Part shown: piece after piece, positions 20,638-28,758 of the stretch
Layout: the number at the start of each line of letters is the position of its first letter
Position numbering within the stretch: the stretch's first letter is position 1
Assembly (NCBI GenBank): GCA_905221605.1
Contig: CAJNDS010000702.1
Coordinates: 463,906 to 527,905 of the forward strand
Length of the DNA stretch: 64,000 nucleotides
Direction of reading: 5' to 3'
DNA from: Symbiodinium natans
Taxonomy: Eukaryota; Sar; Dinophyceae; Suessiales; Symbiodiniaceae
The notes under the pieces: model-generated
Databases searched by the model: none
The model's input: only the letters and a program-made list of their open reading frames with translations
Told to the model about the DNA's origin: nothing
Made by a program: the position numbers and the translations under genes

Positions 20638-23600
20638 TTGAATCTTCTCCGATGGAAGTTGATGGGTGAGAGCAAAGCAAATGGAAGAGCCTCTGCTCCT
20701 GGGGATGGCGGAGCCGGTGTAAGCCCCGACGTGGAAGACATGTTGGTGGACCTCTTTGGGGTGTGCGTCCAAGATGTTCTTATCTCAAATCCGGGTGCTC
20801 AGGATATACCTATGCCCCATCCGGTTGCGGAGGACGTCAAAGCCGGGCCCCATTATTGCCCAATTACAAGATATTTTCGACATCGGGATATGGGTGGACC
20901 GCCATGGCGGAGTGGCGATACATTGTGGGCGCATATTACTCTGCATTTGTCGGGAGAGTTACCTGGGAGACCGGATTTGATTTGGTTCTCACAACGTCAG
21001 CTCGTACCATGCCGCGTGTGCGGCTTGTCGGCGTCGTGCAGGATTCACGGAGGCGTCCAGTCTCGTTGTTGGGAACGAGTTCGCCGAGATGGGGTAGCTC
21101 AGGGCGATGCAGAGTTGCCGGCCTTTCGAGCCATTTGGAGTGATCCAATCCGGACTAAAGAACATATTCCATCAAATTTGATTCCTTTGATTCGTGAGGA
21201 GTTGGGACGTTTGTTGGTTGTAGTTTTGCGCAAGGGCGAGCGCGGAGCAGACGGTAACGCTAGTGCGGACGGCAAGGAGGCGTAGACTCATTTTTTGATG
21301 TTCCGAAGTATGTGCTACGGTAGTCGCGTCGGGGCCAGAGACCTCAGTAAGCCTATGCGTTTACTAAAGCGCTTTTGCTCCGATGGCAATTGGGCGATCG
21401 CGGGGCCTTATGGGCGGAGGCGGCAGCGACCGCCTCGGCACGAGTTCAACGTACACCTCGCGCTTCATTCGGCGGTTGCGCGGCCGCAGGAGGTTGAGCG
21501 CTTAGTTGCTTTGGGTCGTACGTCACAAGCAACCAAACGTATATTGTCTCCTGGATTGGCATTGGACACGGAGCAGGTGCGGGCCAAGCTGATGTCTAAG
21601 TTCCCTGTTTCGCCCTGAGGCGGATAAAATATCTAGAGTCCTAGGTCCACAGTCTGCCGAGCTTCCATTGCCCACTTTGCTTCAAGCGGTCAAATAGGGG
21701 CCGGGCCGGGGCCTGACGGTCTTCGAACTGATCTCCTTCGTGAGCTTTTGCGAGGAGCTGAAGACACCCCATTTGCCTTGGTGTTGCGAGATTTTGTGCA
21801 GTTGCTTGCTGATGGGCGAGCCCCTGATTATCTTCGCGCGTGGGTGGCGAGCGGTGAATTGATTGGGGTCGGTAAGGTTGCTGTTATGGGCAAGATTATT
21901 CCTCTTGATGAGGATGCCAGATCCATCGTCATGGGATGCACTTGGCGGAAGTTGATTTTCAAGACGATTTTCTTGATTGACCGGGCAGCGATTCGAGATC
22001 GTTTGGTTCCGCGTCAAGTTGCAGTCGGAACCAAAAATGGTGCTGATGTCATGATTCATAGTGCTCGTGAGTGGATCTTTCGTAATTGTCATCGTCCTTC
22101 TTATATCTTGTTGCAGAAAGATGTGAAGAATGCGTTTAATGAGATGTTGCCAAGTCAATTCTTGAGAGATTGCGCTGAGTGGGCGCCATCATCCAGTCGA
22201 TTCGTGGATTATTATTATGATGCCCCAGTCCATCTCATTTATCGAGGCACAGTGGAGCAATCATCCCGTGGACAACAAGGTTGCCCCTTGATGGGACCGT
22301 TGTTTTGTTTGACACGTGCTCGATGGGTGGCGGAAGCCAGAACCAATTGCCGACGGCCGTTGCCGGAGTTTGAGCCTGAATATACCGATGATGCCTTCTC
22401 TGGAGGTGACGCTGCGGATGTCTTGGAGGCCTTCCATCAGGAATTGAAGTTGGCCGAGGCATATGGCATACGTTTCGATTTGTCAAAGTGTACATTGTAT
22501 TTGTTGGCGGGCGACGGCTTTAGAGGGGATATTTCGGGATTTCAGGCCCTCGGAGTTCGTGTTGTCGCTGGCACAGATGTGGTCGTGCTGAAGGCGCCGG
22601 TGACGGGGAGAGATGCCTTTCTCGAAGAGTTTCGACAAAACAAACAACTCGAGTTAGAAAGATTGTATTCTTGCTTGGAGGGCTTACCCCAATGTGACGT
22701 TGCGTTGTATTTGCTACGACTCATTGCATCGTTTGGACGCGTGCAATACTTGTGTCGGTTTGCACCTAGAACGTTCTTGCAACCTTTGCTCGATTATTGT
22801 CATGATCGTATACGAAATGTTATTGAAAGTATCCTTGGGGAATCATTGATGCGTATCAGTGGTTGCAGGTGCGGTTGCCGATTCATTTGGGAGGACTTAG
22901 AATTGGGACCGGACGTGTTGAGCAAGGCATGCATGTCGTGCAACTTGCTGATCTTGCGTATCTCACCTCTCGGCGGGCGACAAGGGAAGCTGCGCTCGGA
23001 ATGTTGCCGGGAGAGCATGCGGCTTCTGGATCGTTTGAAAGCGCGGCCATCCTTCATTTGGAGCCGTTCGTGGGTCCCCATAGTGGTGCTATCAAATATG
23101 CGACTGCTAGTTTGCCCTCACGCGATCTTTTGGCATTCTTGCACGAGAAGACACAGGAGGTTCTGTTGCAACAATCGGATGGCCTCAATTAAGCGCGTTT
23201 ATGTGCCTTCGCAGCTCCATGGGCGGATGGATGGTTGTGTGCGACCCCAAGTATGGCGGCGGATTCTCTTCTTCAGAGTGAAGTGTTGCGAGATGCCGTG
23301 CGCTTGCGGTTGGGTATGCCCATCCTTGATGGAGGTGGATGTGCGATGTGCACACATGCGTACGATAATCGTGGATACCATTGTCTAGCGTGAATGGCAT
23401 CGGGACACAAGCAATTGATGCACAACACATTACGTAACATTGTATATCGATATGCAGAGTTAGTAGATGCCCGACCTAACTTGGAATCAACTGGATTATT
23501 ACCATCTGATCCACAACTTCGTCCCGCAGATGTCTTGATTATGACGACCCCTTCTATCGTCGCGTCTTCCTGGCGACAATTCCCACGATTAGCATTCGAT

Positions 23601-23975
23601 TTTGCTATTATATCTCCATTCCTTGCTACGAACTTGGCTACTTCAGCGAGTGTGGAACTTTCAGCGGCAAATACGTATGCTAAGCATAAAATCGATTTGA
23701 AGGATTGTGGGAAATGGTGCGAAGCCATGAATGTGGGGTATGAGCCGATCGTTTTCGAAGTTACGGGGGGCTTGGCCTTGGAAGGACAACGCCACTTGCA
23801 GATGATTTGTGAGGCGATCGATACGAAACAGGGATTGCAGAAGGGTCGTGCCCAACGCACGTTGCGCATTCGCATCTCGATTGATTTGCAAAGAGGATTG
23901 CATCTTACGTTTCAGAAGCAACGCCGGGCGTGTATGCAGACTTGTGGTGGTAGTCCGGCGTGCGAGACATGATAG
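20638..23975 (+). pseudogene. Reverse transcriptase with C-terminal PD-(D/E)XK-like nuclease region, disabled
   Basis: This is a non-LTR-type retroelement polyprotein. The N-terminal part (20638-21285) has a Cys/His cluster, CRVCGLSASCRIHGGVQSRC. The reverse transcriptase core (21748 to about 22840) shows GPDGLRT upstream, QKDVKNAFNEM (motif A Asp), RGQQGCPLMGPLF (motif B), YTDDAFSGG (motif C, catalytic Asp pair) and GIRFDLSKC (motif D). Downstream in another frame are a CAMC...HC zinc-type motif and, at 23394-23975, RPADVLI, FDFAII, AKHKIDLK and EPIVFEVTGG, the layout of a restriction-like nuclease. Lesions are a stop at about 21283-21285, frame changes near 21605, 21690 and 22840, and stops near 23190 and 23391. 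The catalytic residues survive, so decay looks recent. No family name is assigned. Confidence 0.75.
23051..23214 (+). repeat. In-place copy of the duplicated reverse transcriptase segment
   Basis: This matches 19679-19842 and lies in the expected position within the pseudogene, so it is the source copy or its sibling. Confidence 0.85.
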
Positions 23976-24013
23976 GATCTATGGGTCGTAGATGCGATGG
24001 CTTGTTGTCAGGA

Positions 24014-24093
24014 TGATCCCTTTTGCGTAGGATTGTCGCCTATTGAATGAGCCTGATCCCTTTTATATAGGATTGTTGACTATTGAATGAGCC
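24014..24093 (+). repeat. Tandem duplication, two 40-base units
   Basis: TGATCCCTTTTGCGTAGGAT and the bases after it, to GAATGAGCC, are repeated with a period of exactly 40 bases; the second copy has ATATA for GCGTA and a few other changes. It lies shortly after the nuclease region stop. Confidence 0.85.
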
Positions 24094-24640
24094 AAGATTT
24101 GATTGAGTTGGTTGAGTCTATGGCCATTTGTTGGGGTCTCGGTTTGCTTGTGATCGTGACGCGAGTCTCCAAGTTCTTTTCTAATTCGGGGTGGTGGTGG
24201 GCGTTTGAATGCATAGAAGAGAATTTGAGGACTCGTATGGATGGTGTTTTGTGATCATCCGAGACGCTGGTTGTTCAGTTAATTCTTTTAGGATGTGGTC
24301 GAGCATCAAGTCTCTCTTCGTCCATTGTGAGGCTACAACAGTCCCTTCATTATTTTCGTCTCTATAGAGGATTCATGTTTAATTGGTGCTTTTGGGAGCA
24401 TACGTCTCTTGCGCCATTGTTTTCGGAGTCACATTTCATTTGGTTTCTGTATACGTAGCCATAATATTAACCGTCATGAAATTGTCCATCCACAATCTCG
24501 GACAAGATAATTTATTGATTTGTTAGCGAGAGTTGTTGTTGGAATGGTTTTTAGGAAGAATATCGGAGATGTACTTTTGATAGTTTCAAGTCGAACTAAA
24601 CTCTCCTCTTGCTCGGGCGTGGCCAAGTGCCAAAGAGCAG
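24094..24640. other. Non-coding, retroelement flank
   Basis: No gene was seen. It contains the right-hand copy of the 36-base word (24379-24414) and a related word near 24287-24320. Confidence 0.45.
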
Positions 24641-24925
24641 AAATGCCGCATTTTTCAAGTTTCAAATTCGTTTCCGCAATTTCAAAGTAGTTTCAAAATA
24701 GTTTAAAATCCAGTTGCAAAATCGCTGTTAAGAGTAAATTGTATTTTTCTATACGTAATTCAAAAATGAAGGAATCTCAGAGGTTCCTGGTTTTCAAAAA
24801 GCGCGGACAGAAATTGAAATTCCCCCTTAACAACGATTTTGCAATTGGATTTTGAAACTAATTTGAAATTGATTGGAAACTTATATAAAATTATGAAAAT
24901 AGTTTTGAAACTTGAAAAATACCAT
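24641..24925. repeat. Foldback (inverted-repeat) element
   Basis: The left arm (about 24641-24734) contains TTTTTCAAGTTTCAAA and CCAGTTGCAAAATCGCTGTT. The right arm (about 24826-24925) contains imperfect reverse complements of both, for example AACAACGATTTTGCAATTGG. About 90 bases separate the arms. The element is AT-rich compared with what follows and carries no frame that could encode a transposase, so a MITE-like non-autonomous element is possible. Target duplications were not identified. Confidence 0.7.
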
Positions 24926-25194
24926 ATTCCGGACTTTCTGCCCCCATCCTGGCCCCTCCCATATTTCCGCCTAGCTTTTACTTGCTGTTTGGCGCTGTCC
25001 GCTCCCTCGGTGATGTTTCCCAAATTAAGCTTTCCGCTTCGCGTGTGACGCGGCTTCACATGACGTGACATTGGATCTAGGAAACCGAAACCCCAAAACC
25101 TAACAAGGGTCCGCAACTGCTGGCATTCCCACACCAACCCTGGATCAGACAGGCAACTTTTCGGCTGCAGTGCGAAGCGAGCTTGTCTCAAACC
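24926..25194. other. Intergenic, no feature recognised
   Basis: Sequence downstream of the RCC1-like gene (which runs leftward). It must contain that gene's 3' untranslated region. Nothing else was seen. Confidence 0.4.
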
Positions 25195-26778
25195 TCAGCT
25201 CCACGTGCCTTTTGAAGGATTAAAAAGATCGCCTGCTGTGGCCGCTGGATGTGCGCGACAGAAATCTGCCAACATCTGTCCATGTGGCAAAACCAAACGA
25301 AGTCTCTGGCGATTCGCGGTCAGCTTACTGGCAATGAGTCTGTGCAAATCCCAGGCTGGATCAGACAGAGGTACCTTCAAGCACAACTGTTCCTCCCCGG
25401 CCAAGGTCGAGCACATCAGCGTGGCTAGATCATCTTGACAAACAACTTGGAGTTGCAGCACAAAATTTCGCGCAGCTGTCAAATCGCCCACGTAGGAAAG
25501 TCCGTGCTCCGGGGACGGAGTGTCTTGCTCTCCGGCACCAGTGAGGGACGGAATGTCTTCCTGTCCTGCGCCAATCAATCCGCAGGCGACAACATGACCA
25601 TCACTTCGAAGGAGCACCGTCTGACGGCCTCCTGCAGAAATGTCGATGTATGTCACTCCTTCATCCAGAGGCGGAATCCTGCATTGCCCATGTTGATCTA
25701 GACCGAAAGCAACAGCGCTACCGTCACTTCGTAGAAGCACTGTGTGACTCCACCCTGCAGATACCTGTGTGTATGCCATTCCTGCCGGCAGCGCTGGTAT
25801 GTTGCATCGCCCATGTGCTTTGCTTCCGCACGCGACCACGTTACCATCGCTTCGCAGAAGCACTGTGTGACAAGCGCCAGCAGAAACCTGGGTGTATAAC
25901 AGCCCATCATCCAAAGCAGGAATGTTGCATTCCCCAGTAAAGTTCTGTCCGCAAGCCACAGCAGTGCCATCACTTCGCAGTAGGACGGTATGAAACTGTT
26001 GGGCAGAAATTTGGGCATATGAGACTTCCCCATCGATTCCAGACATGTTGCATTGTCCGCTACCATTCTCTCCACAAGCCACAACACGACGATCACTTCG
26101 GAGGAGCACCGTATGGTTTTCCCCTGCACAAACCTTACTGTTGGTTAGTGGGCAAAATGAAGAGGAAGGACATCATCATACTTACTCTTACAACCAGTAC
26201 TCTTACTACCAGTGCCATCCTTCATTCCCTTCGAACCAAACCGGCAAGAAACGTGGACATATCTTGTTCCGTCCTCCAAAGGCGGGATATTACATTGCCC
26301 TTCAGCATTCCTTCCAACTGCAACGGCATGGCCGTCACTTCGGAGGAGAACTGAGTGCTTGCCACCCGCAGAAGCCTGGGGCGTTTCTCGAACTTAGGGA
26401 CGTCCTGTTTAGAGCTTCATTGTTATCATCTTTCCTGCTAGTGTTGCTGCTGGTTCTACTGCTGTTGCAATTATTAGGGCTTCAGGGCTTGGGGGCTAGT
26501 TTTGTTAGTCTTAGGGGGTGTACAGCGGGACCCTGTGTTGAAACGTGCCCGCCTCGGTATATGCCAGTCCATCCCTTAATTCCGGGATGTTGCAGCGTCC
26601 CTCCTTGACTGTTCTTGGACATGAAAAATTAGAAGTTTAGCCCTTTCTTGGGATTTATCCTTAAAGAAATGACATAACATGTTTCTGAGAACAGTGTAGC
26701 CTCGACGTCCTCTCCATATGCGACAGCAAGGCCATCACTCTGTAGCAAAAGCACATATGCATCACCGGCAGAAACCAT
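25195..26778 (-). CDS. RCC1-repeat protein with C-terminal ubiquitin-like region, four exons
   Basis: RCC1 repeats form beta-propellers used as protein scaffolds or exchange factors. The unit, about 41 residues with the core HTVLLRSDGxxVACG and GxCNIP, recurs at least six times. Four exons join exactly in phase 0: 26704-26778 (MVSAGDAYVLLLQSDG...GEDV), 26553-26603 (EGRCNIPEL...YTE), 26253-26375 (ASAGGKHSVLLRSDG...RYVH) and 25195-26133 (VCAGENHTVLL to the stop), giving 395 residues. The introns are GA-AG (100 bases), GC-AG (177) and GT-AG (119). In each, the first bases of the intron resemble the first bases of the following exon. The last about 90 residues leave the propeller pattern; LCLKVPLSDPAWDLHRLIAS and LRLVLPHGQML resemble a ubiquitin-like fold. 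The first Met is the only one in its exon, but an upstream exon cannot be excluded. Partner unknown. Confidence 0.85.
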
Positions 26779-27513
26779 GGCAGCAAAATTGATACAATGT
26801 AGCCTTGAACCCTAAATCCCTATAACCTGAAACCTTGGGTTCAGGGTTGAGGCTTCAGGGATCTGTGAACTCCCGCTTCTTGTTGGTGCTCCTTTGGGGG
26901 TTTGAGGTTCCGCGTTGATGCATCTCGCGCACCTGTAGTGCCCGAGCCCAAACTCCAGACACAACCAAGAGAGCTGAGGAACAGAAGTCTCAACATCCCC
27001 ACAGGACATCAAACTAGGAAGAACAGCTCTGGAGCCTCCAGTTTTCAGGGACGTCACTCTCCAGGCTGCCCTTCCCTGTTGGGCCAAGATGCCCAGACAC
27101 CGGATCCAGCACCCAGGGACCCTCGCGATGGCCTTTGTAGCTGAGCGGAACCGGCATCGCATCCTCGGCGGCTGCGAGTTCAGCTGCGATTCTTGGTCAG
27201 TGGCCTCACAAGGCCTCCAAAGGCGAATACCTAGCCTGGTCTGTCGCCTGTCGCCCGTCGCCTGTCGTCCGCCGTCGGCGGTCGGTCGTCTGTCGACAAC
27301 AAAACCGCATTCCGGCTTCTGATGATCCAGCGCCATCTCGCCGCATCAATGAAACTTTGATCCGAAACATGCTGTTCTTTTGTCCTAAATATGTTGGCCT
27401 TCGTGCGCATCCCGATGATTGCACGTTAGCCAGACTTGACACGTTTCGCCACAGAAGCCAAGTTGCTCCTTTTTTCCAAAGTGGACTGAGGATGCTGTGG
27501 ACATCTGGCTCCG
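26779..27513. other. Intergenic, no gene recognised
   Basis: Long open frames on the minus strand here (for example 26812-27336) show no domain. A short simple repeat of CGCCTGTCG-like units lies at about 27240-27298. Short degenerate CCTGAAACC-type words occur near 26810-26860. Confidence 0.45.
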
Positions 27514-28024
27514 GTTTAGGGTTTAGGGTTTTGGGTTTAGGGTTTAGGGTTTGGGGTTTGGGGTTTAGGGTTTAGGGTTTAGGGTTTAGGGTTTAGGGTT
27601 CAGGGTTTAGGCTTTAGGGTTTAGGGCTTAGGCTTTAGGCTTTAGGCTTTAGGCCCTAGGGTTTAGGGTTTAGGGTTTAGTGTTTAGGGTTTAGGGTTTA
27701 GGGTTTAGGGTTCAGGGTTTAGGGTTTAGGGTTTAGGGTTTAGGCTTTAGGCTTTAGGGTGTTAGGGTGTTAGGGTGTTAGGGTGTTAGGGTGTTAGGGT
27801 GTTAGGGTGTTAGGGTGTTAGGGTGTTAGGGTGTTAGGGTTTTAGAGGTTTAGGGTTTAGGGTTTAGGGTTTAGGGTTTAGGGTTTAGGGTTTAGGGCTT
27901 AGGGTTTAGGGTTTAGGGGTTAGGGGTTAAGGGTTTAGGGTTTAGGGTTTAGGGTTTAGGGTTTAGGGTTTAGGGTTTAGGGTTTAGGGTTTAGGGTTTA
28001 GGGTTTAGGGTTTAGGGTTTAGGG
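27514..28024 (+). repeat. Interstitial telomere-type block (TTTAGGG)n with an 8-base variant
   Basis: About 510 bases are composed almost wholly of TTTAGGG and close variants. From about 27757 to 27840 the unit changes to the 8-mer GTTAGGGT, repeated about ten times, before returning to TTTAGGG. It sits immediately downstream of a helicase exon (on the minus strand) and next to the tandem gene array. It is internal to the window, so it is not a chromosome end here. Confidence 0.95.
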
Positions 28025-28038
28025 TCGAGGCTCCTGCC

Positions 28039-28230
28039 TCAAGTGACGGTCCTCTGCCATTGTCCGATCTCTTGGCGGTAGTTCTCGACGTAGCCTCCTA
28101 AACCCAGAACGTACATGCCTAGCCTGGCGCGCGAAAGCAGAAGGATCATCCGGTTCACGAGCTTCACCAAAGGTACGCGAGAGTACTCGTCCACGACCAA
28201 GGACGCGATCACAATGTCAGCCTCGTCACC
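28039..28230 (-). pseudogene. Last exon of a UPF1/NAM7-type SF1 helicase, 5' part missing
   Basis: The minus strand encodes 63 residues beginning GDEADIVIASLVVDEYSR and ending at the stop at 28039-28041. EADIVIASLV, VNRMILLLSRAR and GMYVLG match the C-terminal RecA-like core of UPF1/NAM7/DNA2-type helicases, including the final motif with conserved Arg residues. It is preceded by an AG acceptor at about 28230. The rest of the helicase should lie at higher coordinates, but about 57 bases further the tandem array begins, and no helicase exon is seen in the rest of the window. The exon itself is intact, so it is either a truncated gene remnant or the end of a gene with a very long intron. The first is more likely. 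Confidence 0.65.
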
Positions 28231-28286
28231 TCAGAAGTGATCCACCGCTGAAAGCCTGATCTGATTTCGGTCATCCCAATCTCTGG

Positions 28287-28758
28287 ACAACAAGCATGTT
28301 CGCTCGGGCATCCTTGGTGCCCCGCCCGCGACAGATGGAGCCCATCAGCATCAAGCAGGAGACTCAGCAGACCTCGAGAGCTTCCAGGCAGTCTCTGTGA
28401 CCTCTCTGTGGTGGGGTCGGCTGAGATTGAAGCTGCACGGCCGAACGCACTGAACGTTTACTCGGTTTTACTCAGCCGTTCACGGCATCTGTGCTTGCGC
28501 CGCAAGCTTTGTGCAAAGCTGCGCTGCTTGATTGAGGAGCTCCGGGCCTTAGCCTCTTTGGCTCGCTGCAAACGTTCACCCCTCGTCCTCGCTCTTGGGC
28601 AAGTGTCGAATTAAGTTCCTTAAGAAAATTGTGGCTTCACTGCCAAGAAAAAGCAGAAAATGGCACAGACCAGACCAGGCCAGAGCTTGCACTGACCGTC
28701 CGGCTGCAAGGAAGATGCGAAGTTAAAACCTCGACCAAAAGAAGCTCAGAGTTCCAAT
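28287..28758. other. Partial array spacer downstream of copy 1
   Basis: Homologous to the stop-proximal half of the other spacers, starting abruptly at about 28287. It carries the shorter GGCAGTCTCTGTGACCTC version, like the spacer downstream of copy 4. It should hold the 3' untranslated region of copy 1. Confidence 0.8.

Larger units (their letters stand above)
19244..24414 (+). mobile_element. Decayed retroelement region bounded by short direct repeats
   Basis: A 36-base word beginning TTAATTGGCGCTTTTGGGAG occurs at 19244-19279 and again, with a few changes, at 24379-24414. It brackets the reverse transcriptase pseudogene and a duplicated piece of it. Whether these words are element ends, target duplications or part of a wider repeat family cannot be told from one copy. 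No poly-A tail or long terminal repeat was seen. Confidence 0.4.

Noticed and set aside
26812-27336. Minus-strand frame of 174 codons as an upstream exon of the RCC1-like gene
   Set aside because: It has no RCC1 pattern, and the first RCC1 exon already starts with an ATG; nothing supports coding.
27514-28024. True chromosome end
   Set aside because: Unique sequence and genes continue on both sides, so the telomere-type block is interstitial.
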